The notes below the pieces were generated by a model. It saw nothing but the letters and a program-made list of their open reading frames with translations. It searched no databases and had not been told where the DNA came from. This document shows, one piece after another, positions 1-8,159 of a stretch of 64,000 nt of DNA. The position numbers were made by a program, and so were the translations under genes. The DNA comes from Glacieibacterium arshaanense (GTDB taxonomy: Bacteria; Pseudomonadota; Alphaproteobacteria; Sphingomonadales; Sphingomonadaceae), in assembly GCF_004681125.1 (NCBI RefSeq), contig NZ_SIHO01000003.1:1-64000 (forward strand), given 5' to 3'. The first letter of the stretch is position 1, and each line of letters starts with the position of its first letter.

Positions 1-1
1 C

Positions 2-253
2 GCCTCGCTGCGCGGTTCGGCTGGCTGGCTGCACACCAGTGGCGATCGGTCGCCGCAGGCTCTCGTCGCCATCACGGGCACCAACAGCCCGGCGTCGATC
101 TACGGTGTGGCGTTCGACGAGGATGCGGCTTCGCTCGAAGCCGGTGTCGACTACAGCTTCGGCGCCTTCCGCGTCGGTGTTGGCTATGTCGGTGTCCTGG
201 GCAAGAACACCAAGGACAACGGCGTGACCGCAACGCTGACCTGGGGCTTCTAA
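2..253 (+). CDS. Autotransporter beta-barrel domain protein, C-terminal end only
   Basis: The window opens inside this gene, so only the last 83 residues are visible, in the frame starting at base 2. The segment alternates polar and hydrophobic residues (for example YGVAFDEDAASLEAGVDYSF, then GAFRVGVGYVGVLGKN) and ends in TLTWGF, an aromatic-terminal beta strand. This is the pattern of the outer-membrane autotransporter translocator barrel, where a terminal Phe serves as the BAM-complex recognition signal. The passenger domain lies upstream of the window and its function cannot be judged. A strong hairpin terminator follows the stop codon. Another outer-membrane barrel is possible but fits less well. 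Confidence 0.75.
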   Translation, partial: ASLRGSAGWLHTSGDRSPQALVAITGTNSPASIYGVAFDEDAASLEAGVDYSFGAFRVGVGYVGVLGKNTKDNGVTATLTWGF

Positions 254-288
254 GCCAGACACGTCACACCTGCGGCAAAACACGCAAG

Positions 289-319
289 CGGCGGGGGTCA
301 ACATTGACCTCCGCCGTTT
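289..319 (+). terminator. Intrinsic terminator after the autotransporter gene
   Basis: The arms CGGCGGGGGTCA (289-300) and TGACCTCCGCCG (305-316) pair over 12 positions with one G-T wobble and a 4-nt loop, followed by TTT. It sits 36 nt after the autotransporter stop codon. Confidence 0.7.
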
Positions 320-338
320 CGCTGTCTAGCGCTGGTCC

Positions 339-1352
339 ATGAACTTCCTGTCCGACAACGCCGCCGCCACTTGCCCCGAAGTCATCGAGGCCGTGCTCGC
401 TGCCAATATGGCCACCGCGCAAGCCTATGACGGCGACGCCTGGTCAGCCCGCCTCGACGCCGCCTTCGCCGACTTCTTCGGTGCGCCGTGCAGCGTCTTC
501 GCCGTGTCGAGCGGCACGGCGGCAAACGCCCTTTCGCTGGCGGCGATGGTGCCGCCCTTTGGGGCGGTCGTTTGCCACAGCGAGGCGCATATTCACGTCG
601 ACGAATGTGGCGCCCCCGAGTTCTTTACCGGCGGTGCCAAACTGTTGCTGGTCGACGGACCACACGGCAAGCTCAGCGTCGAGCGCATCACCGCCGGGCT
701 CGCGGCACACCGCGGCGACGTTCACCAGGTACAAGCCCGGGTGCTATCGCTGACGCAGGCGACCGAATGCGGCACGGTCTATACGCCCGGCGAACTTGCG
801 GCACTGGGCGCGAACGCGCGGGCACAAGGGTGGCGCTTTCACCTTGATGGCGCGCGCTTCGCCAATGCACTCGCAAGCCTTGGCTGCCACCCAGGCGATA
901 TCAGCTGGCGCGCCGGCGTTGATGCGCTGAGCTTCGGGACGATCAAGAATGGCGGCATGTCGGCCGAGGCCATCGTGCTCTTCGACCGGAGCCTCGCCGA
1001 CGAGCTGCGTTTCCGCCGCAAGCGGGCCGGACAAATGCCGAGCAAGGGCCGCTTCAATGCTGCGCAGCTGCTGGCGATGGTTGAAACCGGCGCAGCGCTG
1101 CGCAATGCAGCTTCAGCCAACGCCGGCGCAGCGCGGCTGGCGCAGGCGGCTCCGGCGCGGATGCTGCACCCGGTCGAGGCCAATGAGGTTTTCGCGCAGC
1201 TGGGCACGGGCGGGCCCGAGAAACTGCGGGCGCTCGGCTTTAACTTCTACGACTGGGGCGATGCCGGGTCGAACGAGGCACGCTTCGTCATTGCGTGGGA
1301 CACGCCTGCCGCCAGTATCGACGCGCTCGCTGCGGCATTGGCCGCGCTCTAG
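339..1352 (+). CDS. ltaE: Low-specificity L-threonine aldolase family protein
   Basis: The product is a 337-residue PLP-dependent enzyme of the beta-eliminating lyase / threonine aldolase family, which cleaves threonine or allo-threonine to glycine and acetaldehyde in the cytoplasm. The N terminus MNFLSDNAAATCPEVIEA matches the family start. The HLDGAR motif (residues 168-173) holds the Asp that contacts the PLP ring, and the SFGTIKNGG motif (198-206) places the Schiff-base lysine at K203. Length fits the family (about 335-350). The EamA exporter gene starts 9 nt downstream, so the two are probably cotranscribed. An amino-acid-related transport role for that partner is inference only. A related aminotransferase-fold lyase is the alternative. 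Confidence 0.88.
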   Translation: MNFLSDNAAATCPEVIEAVLAANMATAQAYDGDAWSARLDAAFADFFGAPCSVFAVSSGTAANALSLAAMVPPFGAVVCHSEAHIHVDECGAPEFFTGGAKLLLVDGPHGKLSVERITAGLAAHRGDVHQVQARVLSLTQATECGTVYTPGELAALGANARAQGWRFHLDGARFANALASLGCHPGDISWRAGVDALSFGTIKNGGMSAEAIVLFDRSLADELRFRRKRAGQMPSKGRFNAAQLLAMVETGAALRNAASANAGAARLAQAAPARMLHPVEANEVFAQLGTGGPEKLRALGFNFYDWGDAGSNEARFVIAWDTPAASIDALAAALAAL

Positions 1353-1361
1353 GTCTGACGC

Positions 1362-2300
1362 ATGACAACAACGTCTGGCGCGCCAGCGACCCCACAGGTG
1401 CGCGCCTTCAACCCGGCAGTTGTAGCGCAATTTGCCGGCGTCACGCTGATCTGGGGCTCGACGTGGATCGTCATCCACAGCCAGCTCGCGCTGGTGCCGC
1501 CGGCATGGTCGGTGGCGTACCGGTTCCTGCTTGCCGGCAGCGTACTGCTCGCCACTTGCCTGCTACGGCGCGACCTGCGCCAGCAGTTGCTGGGGTTTGC
1601 CGCGCGCGACCATGGCTTCGCACTGATTGTCGCGCTGATGCAGTTCTCGATCAACTTCAACCTCGTCTACATTGCACAGCGCTATCTGACATCGGGGCTG
1701 GTGGCGCTGCTGTTCGCGCTCCTGCTGGTGCCCAATGCTGTGCTTGGTGCCGTGTTTCTCGGCCAGCGGCTGACACGGCGCTTCGTCGCCGGCAGCGTCA
1801 TCGCCATCACCGGGCTGGCGTTGATGTTCGGCCGCGACCTGCTGTCGGCCGGCCATGACCGCGCCGGACTGCTCACCGGGCTGGGCTTCGCACTACTTTC
1901 GGTGCTTGGCGCGTCGGTGGGTAATGTCTTGCAGGCAACGCCACGTGGCCGCGCACTGCCGGTGACGCCGCTGCTGGCGCTCGCCATGGCCTATGGTAGC
2001 CTGCTCAACTGCGCCTATGCCTGGGTCAGTGCCGGACCACCGCAAATCAACCTGTCGCCGCTCTATATCGGCGGCTTGCTCTATCTGGCGCTGGTCGCCT
2101 CGGTGCTGGCGTTCAGCCTGTACTACCGGCTGCTCCGTAACATCGGCCCCGGCCCAGCGGCCTATACCAGCGTGCTGATCCCGGTGCTGGCGATGGCATT
2201 GTCGACGGCGTTCGAATCCTATGTGTGGTCACCACTCGCCGCAGCCGGCGCCGCACTCGCGATCGCAGGTATGGTATTGGCGTTAAGCGGCCGCCGCTGA
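1362..2300 (+). CDS. EamA/DMT-superfamily membrane transporter
   Basis: This 312-residue protein has about ten hydrophobic segments and two EamA-like halves. The first begins VAQFAGVTLIWGSTWIVIHS and includes a PPAWSVAYRFLLAG segment. The second covers roughly residues 155-310. This is the usual layout of drug/metabolite transporters such as RhtA/YdcZ-type exporters. The substrate is not readable from the sequence. It follows the threonine aldolase gene by 9 nt in the same direction, so export of an amino acid or related metabolite is a reasonable guess. The next gene converges on it from the other strand. Confidence 0.88.
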   Translation: MTTTSGAPATPQVRAFNPAVVAQFAGVTLIWGSTWIVIHSQLALVPPAWSVAYRFLLAGSVLLATCLLRRDLRQQLLGFAARDHGFALIVALMQFSINFNLVYIAQRYLTSGLVALLFALLLVPNAVLGAVFLGQRLTRRFVAGSVIAITGLALMFGRDLLSAGHDRAGLLTGLGFALLSVLGASVGNVLQATPRGRALPVTPLLALAMAYGSLLNCAYAWVSAGPPQINLSPLYIGGLLYLALVASVLAFSLYYRLLRNIGPGPAAYTSVLIPVLAMALSTAFESYVWSPLAAAGAALAIAGMVLALSGRR

Positions 2301-2318
2301 GGCCGCCGTACCGGGTTC

Positions 2319-4592
2319 CTATTCGGCAGCGACCCGCGTTTCGAGTGCCTGACAGGCGCGCCAAACCTTTTCGACCGTCGCCGGCATTTCGATTTGGACC
2401 CCGTCCAGCGCATCGATGATGGCGTTGATGATCGATGGCATGGCGCCGATGGTGCCGGCTTCGCCGCAGCCTTTCACGCCGAGCGGGTTGGTCGGGCTGG
2501 GGGTGCCGAGCGTATCGAAATGGATGTGCGGCATGTCATCGGCGCGCGGCATGCCATAGTCCATGAACGAGCCGGTGACGAGCTGCGCGTCGTCCGAATA
2601 GACGACATCTTCGAGCAGCGCCTGGCCGAGACCTTGCGCGACGCCGCCGTGGATCTGGCCCTGCACGAGCATCGGATTGACCAGAATCCCGAGGTCGTCG
2701 CACAGGCTGTAGCGCGCCACCTTGGTGGTGCCGGTTTCGGGGTCGATCTCGACTTCGGCGATGTGGCAACCGTTGGGGAAGGTCGGGCGCGGGTTGTCCG
2801 GCTTGTAGCGCGCGCGGCCATCGAGCGCGCCGGGGTGGAGCGTCGCCAGTTCGGCAAGGCTCAGCGTGCGGTTGGTGGCACGGGCACGGAACACGCCTTC
2901 CGAATAGTCGACATTGGCGTCGTCGAGCGCGGTCTTGGCGAGCTCGATGCCGCGCGCGACCATCTCGTCGCCGGCCTGCAGTGTCGCGGCGCCACCCCAG
3001 GCCATGCTGCGCGAGCCGCCGGTGCCGTTGCCCTGATCGAGGCGGTTGGTGTCGCCTTGGACTATGCGGACCTGCTCCATCGGGATGCCCAGCCGTTCGG
3101 CGAGGACCTGCGCATAGACGGTCTCATGGCCCTGGCCGTTCGACTGGGTGCCGACAGCGGCTTCGACGATGCCGGCCGGGTTGACCTTGATGTCGGCGAA
3201 TTCGTCCTGGCTGCCGCCGCCGGCGATTTCGACATAATAGGCCATGCCGCGACCGTAGCGGTGGCCACGCTTTGCAGCCGCCGCCTTGCGCGCCGGGAAG
3301 CCGGCCCAGTCGGCGTCGGCCAGCGCCTTGTCGAGCACGGCGGGGAAGTTGCCGACATCGAACTCAAGGCCGAGGCCGTTGTGGTGCGGCAGTTCATCGG
3401 GGCGCAGCAGGTTGCGGCGGCGGATTTCATCGGCGGGGATGCCCAGCGTCCGGGCGCCAGCCTCGATCAGCCGCTCCATGATGTAGGTCGATTCGGGACG
3501 ACCGGCGCCGCGATAGGCATCGACCGGTGCAGTGTTGGTCATCACGCCATGGACATGGTTGTGGATGGCGGGAATCCGGTAGACGCCGCCGATGATGCGG
3601 CCGCCGGCCATCGTCTGGATCGCCGGGCCGAACTGCGCCTGATAGGCGCCGAGGTCGGACCAGGTTTCGACCTGCAACGCGGTGATCATGCCGTCCTTGT
3701 CGAAGCCGAGCTTGGCATCGCTGACCATGGCGCGGCCGTGCGAGTCGGTCTGGAAGGCGTCGCTGCGCTCACCGGTCCATTTGACCGGCTTACCGAGCGC
3801 GCGCGCGGCGTGCAGCACCAGAACATATTCGGGGTACATGAACGCTTTCATGCCGAAGCCGCCGCCGACATCGCCGGTGACGACGCGGACCTGGTCGGGG
3901 GTGGTGCGCAGGATGCCGGCGATCATCGGCCGGCCGGCGGCGACGCCCTGGCCGCCGAAAGTCAGCGTGAAGCCGGTGGTTGCGTCATATTCGCCGACAG
4001 CGGCGCGGACTTCCATCGATGTCGGCGCGACGCGGTTCTGGACGATGCGCAGGCTGGCGACATGGTGCGCGCCGGCGATGCCCTTGGCAGCGCCTTCGCC
4101 GTCCCCGAGCTGCCAGTCGAAGATCAGGTTCGACGGCGCATCGGGCCAGACCTTGGGGGCGCCCGGCGCGATGGCGGCGTCGATCGAGGCGACCACCGGC
4201 AGTTCGTCATAATCGACCTCGATCGCCTCGGCGCCGGCCCGCGCGGCTTCGCGGGTTTCGGCGACGACGAAGGCGACGCCGTCACCGACGAAGCGGACGC
4301 GCTCGGCGGCGAGCAGCGTGCGCGGTGTCTTGATCGGGCCCGATAACGGCACCAGGCACGGCACCTCGCCATACTCGGCGATATCCTTGTAGGTATAGAC
4401 CGCCACGACACCTTCGACGGCGAGCGCCGGTGCGGTGTCGATGCTGCGGATGACGGCATGCCCATAGGGCGAGCGCAGCGTCACGGCGAACAGCGTGCCG
4501 GGCAGTTGCAGGTCATCGGTGTAGCGCCCGGCGCCGGTCAGCAGCCGGAAATCCTCGACGCGCTTGACTGATTGTCCAACCCCGAATTTCAT
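2319..4592 (-). CDS. Xanthine dehydrogenase family molybdopterin-binding subunit (CoxL-like)
   Basis: The product is a 757-residue molybdenum hydroxylase large subunit. It has the aldehyde oxidase/xanthine dehydrogenase a/b hammerhead domain (about residues 18-135) and the molybdopterin-binding domain (about 145-745). The TFGGQGVAAG and DVGGGFGMKA motifs contact the cofactor, and GVKGCGEAGTIGA near the C terminus carries the expected active-site Glu. The loop AYRGAGR (359-365) is the form II signature. The AYxCSFR of true CO dehydrogenase is absent, so the substrate is probably an aldehyde or heterocycle. No FAD-binding or [2Fe-2S] subunit gene is adjacent. Its ATG overlaps the stop of the upstream gene (ATGA), so translation is probably coupled. 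Confidence 0.9.
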   Translation of the reverse strand: MKFGVGQSVKRVEDFRLLTGAGRYTDDLQLPGTLFAVTLRSPYGHAVIRSIDTAPALAVEGVVAVYTYKDIAEYGEVPCLVPLSGPIKTPRTLLAAERVRFVGDGVAFVVAETREAARAGAEAIEVDYDELPVVASIDAAIAPGAPKVWPDAPSNLIFDWQLGDGEGAAKGIAGAHHVASLRIVQNRVAPTSMEVRAAVGEYDATTGFTLTFGGQGVAAGRPMIAGILRTTPDQVRVVTGDVGGGFGMKAFMYPEYVLVLHAARALGKPVKWTGERSDAFQTDSHGRAMVSDAKLGFDKDGMITALQVETWSDLGAYQAQFGPAIQTMAGGRIIGGVYRIPAIHNHVHGVMTNTAPVDAYRGAGRPESTYIMERLIEAGARTLGIPADEIRRRNLLRPDELPHHNGLGLEFDVGNFPAVLDKALADADWAGFPARKAAAAKRGHRYGRGMAYYVEIAGGGSQDEFADIKVNPAGIVEAAVGTQSNGQGHETVYAQVLAERLGIPMEQVRIVQGDTNRLDQGNGTGGSRSMAWGGAATLQAGDEMVARGIELAKTALDDANVDYSEGVFRARATNRTLSLAELATLHPGALDGRARYKPDNPRPTFPNGCHIAEVEIDPETGTTKVARYSLCDDLGILVNPMLVQGQIHGGVAQGLGQALLEDVVYSDDAQLVTGSFMDYGMPRADDMPHIHFDTLGTPSPTNPLGVKGCGEAGTIGAMPSIINAIIDALDGVQIEMPATVEKVWRACQALETRVAAE

Positions 4593-5398
4593 CGATCCAT
4601 ATCCTTCAGACAGCCCCGCAGGCCTTGTACATAGTCAGCGTAGCGCAACCGCACGCCAAGGTCGCGCGTCATTTTCGTCGCAGCGATTCGGCGGTTTTCA
4701 GCATAGAATCCGCGCGCCATTTGCGAAAGCAGCGGCGTGTCGAGCGGCTCGATCGGCGGGTAGGGTACGCTGAGTAAGTCGCAGGCAAATTCGATCACCG
4801 CGTTGCCGGTGGCGGGCAGGCTGTCGGCGATGTTGTAGACGCCCGGCGCACCGCGCGTCAGGCTCGCCATCACCGCCTGCACGATGTCATCGACATGGAT
4901 GCGGCTGAACAAATGCCCAGGTGCGTCGATGCGGTGGGCATTGCCGCTGGCGACGCGGTCAAGCGCCGAGCGGCCGGGACCATAGATGCCGGGCAGCCGG
5001 AATACGCGGACTGCGGGGTGCAGTGCCTGCCACGCCAGATCGGCGGCGACGCGCGCGCTGCGACGGCCATTGCCGACGGGCGCGGTTTCATCGACCCAGG
5101 CGCCATCGGTGTTGCCATAGACGCCCGTCGACGACAGGTAGCCGAGCCATTGTGCCGGGGCAGCGGCCAGCGCGGCGGCGTGCGCGGCGAGCACCGGATC
5201 GCTGCCATCGCGTGCCGGCGGCACCGATGACAGAATGTGCGTCGCGGTGGCGATTGTACCGGGCAGTTCGGGTGAGTCGAGCGTCAGCACGCCGGCGCCG
5301 GGTTGCGAACGCACTGCCGTGACGCTGCCGCCCAGCGCAGTGAACGCCGCGGCAACGCGCGACGCAGTATAACCGAGGCCAAGGACGAGTAGGTGCAT
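4589..5398 (-). CDS. NAD(P)-binding SDR/epimerase-like protein (YeeZ type)
   Basis: The product is a 269-residue Rossmann-fold protein. The start is placed at the ATG giving MHLLVLGLGYTASRVAAAF, because the glycine-rich GLGYTA nucleotide-binding loop lies directly at the N terminus in this family and the 51 residues upstream look unlike protein. YLSSTGVYGNTDG resembles the Ser/Tyr region of extended SDRs, and later residues IHVDDIVQAVMASL are typical of the YeeZ/epimerase group. Its stop overlaps the start of the CoxL-like gene by 4 nt, so both are made from one transcript. The substrate is unknown, and any functional link to the molybdoenzyme is inferred from coupling alone. Confidence 0.8.
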   Translation of the reverse strand: MHLLVLGLGYTASRVAAAFTALGGSVTAVRSQPGAGVLTLDSPELPGTIATATHILSSVPPARDGSDPVLAAHAAALAAAPAQWLGYLSSTGVYGNTDGAWVDETAPVGNGRRSARVAADLAWQALHPAVRVFRLPGIYGPGRSALDRVASGNAHRIDAPGHLFSRIHVDDIVQAVMASLTRGAPGVYNIADSLPATGNAVIEFACDLLSVPYPPIEPLDTPLLSQMARGFYAENRRIAATKMTRDLGVRLRYADYVQGLRGCLKDMDR

Positions 5399-5527
5399 CG
5401 ACAACCCAATACGTCGGCAAGCTGCCCGTGGCGAGACTATGCAGTGCGGTTGCGATAAATTCCCCCTCGGCGTTATGCTGTGATGCCGACTCGGCAGGAC
5501 GATCGCGCGGCATCGGGGAGATAGAGG

Positions 5528-6427
5528 ATGGCCACACCGACATTGGCGCATTTTGCTGCGGATACCGCAATCGAACCCTTGATGGCCGCGCTGCGCCGTG
5601 ACGGTGCGGTGATTGTCGATGACGTTATCGCCCCTGACGCGCTCGCCGCGCTAAATGCTGAGCTGGCGCCCTATATTGCGGCAACGCCGAACGGGCGCGA
5701 CAGCTTTACCGGCAATCTGACGACGCGGACCGGCGCGCTGGTAGCGCGGTCGGCGCAAGTGCGCACGCTTGTCATGGACAGACTGATTGCAGCCGCTGCC
5801 GACGCGTTGTTGCTGCCGTTCTGCGAGCGCTGGCAACTCCATCTAACGCAGGCCATCCGCATCAAGTCAGGGCAGGGTGCACAGGTCATCCACCGCGACC
5901 GCTGGGCCTGGGGCACGCACCTTGGGCATCTCGAGCCGCAGCTCAACACCATCTGGGCGGTGACCGATTTCACCCGGGCCAATGGCGCAACGCAGGTAGT
6001 GCCGGGCTCGCTCGAATGGCCCGATTCACGCAAGCCCGAGCCGCATGAAATTGGCTATGCCGAAATGAGTGCCGGTTCGGTGCTGATCTACACCGGCGGG
6101 GTGTTCCACGGCGGCGGCGCCAATGTCAGCGACGGTGATCGCATCGGGCTTAACATCACCTACACGCTGGGCTGGCTGCGGCAGGAGGAGAACCAGTATC
6201 TCGCTTGCCCGCCGGACATTGCGCGCGGCCTGCCACCCGAGCTGCAGGCGGTGCTGGGCTATGCGATGGGCAGTTATGCGCTGGGCTATTATACGCCGCC
6301 GCTGCCGCCGGGCGCGGGGCCGGAGGTGGTTCCACCTGAATACTCGCTCGGCCGCAGTGCTGCCGATGCAACTTTGGGCGATGCTGCATTGCTCGCCGCG
6401 ATTTCAGCAGAAGTTGCTGCAAACTAA
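5528..6427 (+). CDS. Phytanoyl-CoA dioxygenase (PhyH) family protein
   Basis: The product is a 299-residue Fe(II)/2-oxoglutarate-dependent oxygenase. The iron-binding triad is visible as H122 and D124 in VIHRDRWAWG and H194 in GGVFHGGGAN. R205 in SDGDRIGLNI is the likely 2-oxoglutarate anchor. The jelly-roll PhyH domain covers about residues 25-215. Length matches bacterial PhyH proteins. GAGG lies 2 nt before the ATG. The gene is monocistronic, with divergent and convergent neighbours. The substrate cannot be told, since the family hydroxylates lipids, amino acids and secondary metabolites. Confidence 0.87.
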   Translation: MATPTLAHFAADTAIEPLMAALRRDGAVIVDDVIAPDALAALNAELAPYIAATPNGRDSFTGNLTTRTGALVARSAQVRTLVMDRLIAAAADALLLPFCERWQLHLTQAIRIKSGQGAQVIHRDRWAWGTHLGHLEPQLNTIWAVTDFTRANGATQVVPGSLEWPDSRKPEPHEIGYAEMSAGSVLIYTGGVFHGGGANVSDGDRIGLNITYTLGWLRQEENQYLACPPDIARGLPPELQAVLGYAMGSYALGYYTPPLPPGAGPEVVPPEYSLGRSAADATLGDAALLAAISAEVAAN

Positions 6428-6498
6428 GCCGAAAATGCCGGTCTCGGGCGGCGGAGTATGCCGTCAATCTGTTCAGTCTTTACGGGTCTAGCGTATTT

Positions 6499-6532
6499 GC
6501 ACGATATAGTTTGATATCAAACTATATCGTGC
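6499..6532. repeat. Perfect 34-bp palindrome between convergent genes
   Basis: The 34 bases from 6499 to 6532 equal their own reverse complement with no loop. The half-site is GCACGATATAGTTTGAT. It lies between the stop codons of the PhyH gene and the M48 protease gene, with no T-tract on either strand. It is AT-rich in a GC-rich genome. It could be a bidirectional terminator, a cruciform or a protein-binding site. Confidence 0.85.
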
Positions 6533-6545
6533 TTGGCGTTCCGGC

Positions 6546-7742
6546 CTATTCGACCCCCGGCTCACCCAGATGCTCGGCCTTCCACTGCATCGCGGTTTCA
6601 ACGCGGGTACGGCCTGACGGGTGGTCGTAGAAGATGATTTCTTCCCACTTGCCGGGTTCGAGCTTGCGGTAGGCCGACAGCTTCATCGCGGTTGCGGCAA
6701 AGCCGTCGGGCGCGCGTGCGGCGTTGAGGCCGAACTGGTCGGCTTCCTGTTCCTGAACGCGGATGATGGTGTTGACCAGCGGCGTCATCACCACGAAGTA
6801 CGCCGATATCACCAGGATCGCGATCGGAAGGGCGCCGGGGTCGGCAAGCGATTGCACTCCCCATTTCGGGTTGCGGCGCAGCAGCGCCGGCACGAAATGG
6901 TTGATTGCCAGATAGCCGCCCAGAATGATCAGCGCGAAATAGATGACCATCGACCAGATGTGGTTGAGCACATAATGGCCGAGCTCATGGCCCATCACCG
7001 AGCGCACCTGCGCCGGTGTCGCCTGGTTGAGCAGATTGTCATTGAGCGCGACGCGCATCGTGCTGCCCAGCCCCGCGACATTCGCCGAGATGCGCTTGGT
7101 CTGGCGCGAGGCATCGACGACCAGCACGTCATGCGCGGGCACGCCGTTGGCGCGCGCCATCGAAAGGATCTGGTCGCGCAGCGGGCTTGCGGTCATCGGC
7201 TTGTAGGTATTGAACAGCGGTTCGACAAACACCGGCGCCACGGCAATGAAGAACGCCATGAAGAAGGCGGTCACCACCGCGCCCCACGCCCACCAGTTTT
7301 TCGGCGTCGCGCGGATCAGTCGCAGCATCCCCGACGCCAGCAGCGTGAAGACGATCAGGCTAATCAGCGCGTTCTTGACCCAGTCGCCGAGCCATTGCCC
7401 GAAATTCTGGTTCGACATGCCGTACTGGTGTTCGCGGAAATACGTGACGTAAAGGTCCCACGGGAACTGCAAGAGCGCGACGATGCCGATCAGCACGAAC
7501 GCCGCCAGCATCGCGTGCAGCCATGGACGGTTGCCAGTGACACGCTTGGCCCAGGCCGAAATCTTCGCCGCCCAGCCCGACCGCATCAGAAAGATCATGA
7601 TCACCGCGGTGACCACGAAGCTCCACAGGATCAGCCAATAGCCGCCTTCGAAATAGGCGTCGGACTTGGCCCGCGCCACGCCGCTGACGGTGGCCAGATA
7701 GGCCTGTGTCGCCGCTTCCACTGAAAATGCCGGATTGGCCAT
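6546..7742 (-). CDS. M48 family membrane zinc metalloprotease (Ste24/CAAX type)
   Basis: The product is a 398-residue integral membrane protease. The zinc motif HELGH lies at residues 252-256, with the third ligand region EQEADQFGLNAAR further on, as in M48 enzymes. The N-terminal 200 residues hold several membrane segments and the YFREHQYGMSNQNF region, which is characteristic of the Peptidase_M48_N (CAAX prenyl protease 1/Ste24) subtype rather than the shorter HtpX. Bacterial members are thought to act in membrane-protein quality control. An AT-rich inverted repeat lies just upstream of its ATG and a 34-bp palindrome just after its stop, suggesting dedicated regulation. Confidence 0.88.
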   Translation of the reverse strand: MANPAFSVEAATQAYLATVSGVARAKSDAYFEGGYWLILWSFVVTAVIMIFLMRSGWAAKISAWAKRVTGNRPWLHAMLAAFVLIGIVALLQFPWDLYVTYFREHQYGMSNQNFGQWLGDWVKNALISLIVFTLLASGMLRLIRATPKNWWAWGAVVTAFFMAFFIAVAPVFVEPLFNTYKPMTASPLRDQILSMARANGVPAHDVLVVDASRQTKRISANVAGLGSTMRVALNDNLLNQATPAQVRSVMGHELGHYVLNHIWSMVIYFALIILGGYLAINHFVPALLRRNPKWGVQSLADPGALPIAILVISAYFVVMTPLVNTIIRVQEQEADQFGLNAARAPDGFAATAMKLSAYRKLEPGKWEEIIFYDHPSGRTRVETAMQWKAEHLGEPGVE

Positions 7743-7756
7743 GGTCGTGAGTCCCT

Positions 7757-7776
7757 GTGTTATCTTGATATAACAC
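7757..7776 (-). promoter_or_regulatory. Inverted repeat upstream of the M48 protease gene
   Basis: The arms GTGTTAT (7757-7763) and ATAACAC (7770-7776) are a perfect 7-bp inverted repeat with a 6-nt spacer, 14 nt before the protease start codon. The position suits an operator. It shares the core TTGATAT with the palindrome downstream of the same gene. The regulator is unknown. Confidence 0.5.
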
Positions 7777-7836
7777 TAATGCTGTCCGCAATTGCGCGCA
7801 ACTGCAAATCCGCTGGCCGGAAAACGCTGATTGGCG

Positions 7837-7861
7837 GGAACCCCGGTGCCCGTCAGGGGTT
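7837..7861 (+). promoter_or_regulatory. EcfG-type promoter for csbD
   Basis: GGAAC at 7837-7841 is followed after 17 nt by GTT at 7859-7861, which matches the alphaproteobacterial general-stress (EcfG) promoter. The csbD start codon is 54 nt downstream. CsbD-family genes are classical general-stress targets, and phyR/ecfG lie in the same window. Confidence 0.65.
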
Positions 7862-7915
7862 GAGACTGTATCCGGTCGGCACGGTGCCACCGGTTGCAAA
7901 TCAGGAGCCACCGAC

Positions 7916-8098
7916 ATGGGCGAATTGATCGACAAGACCAAGGGCCTCGGCAACGAGATCGCCGGCAAGGCCAAGACGGCACTCGGCGAAGCGACCGACA
8001 ATCCCAAGCTGACCGCCGAAGGCGATGTCCAGCAGGTCAAGGGCCAGATGCAGAACGTCAAGGGCAGCGTCAAGGGCGCGCTCGGCGACAAGATCTGA
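7916..8098 (+). CDS. CsbD family stress-response protein
   Basis: The product is a 60-residue, highly charged, lysine- and glycine-rich protein matching the CsbD family over its length: MGELIDKTKGLGNEIAGK, then KGQMQNVKGSVKGALGDK. The repeated xxVKG pattern is typical. Family members accumulate in the general stress response of both Bacillus and alphaproteobacteria, but the molecular role is unknown. GGAGCC precedes the ATG. The EcfG-type promoter 54 nt upstream makes control by the PhyR cascade likely. Confidence 0.92.
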   Translation: MGELIDKTKGLGNEIAGKAKTALGEATDNPKLTAEGDVQQVKGQMQNVKGSVKGALGDKI

Positions 8099-8159
8099 CC
8101 GTGATGCCCGGTGCGCCAGCCCCCCGGCGCACCGGGCACTACATTCTGACGCGCGCCGG

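Noticed and set aside
2394-4346. 650-codon open frame on the plus strand
   Set aside because: It is exactly antisense to the CoxL-like gene, whose protein is clearly recognisable. The frame is a by-product of high-GC codon bias.
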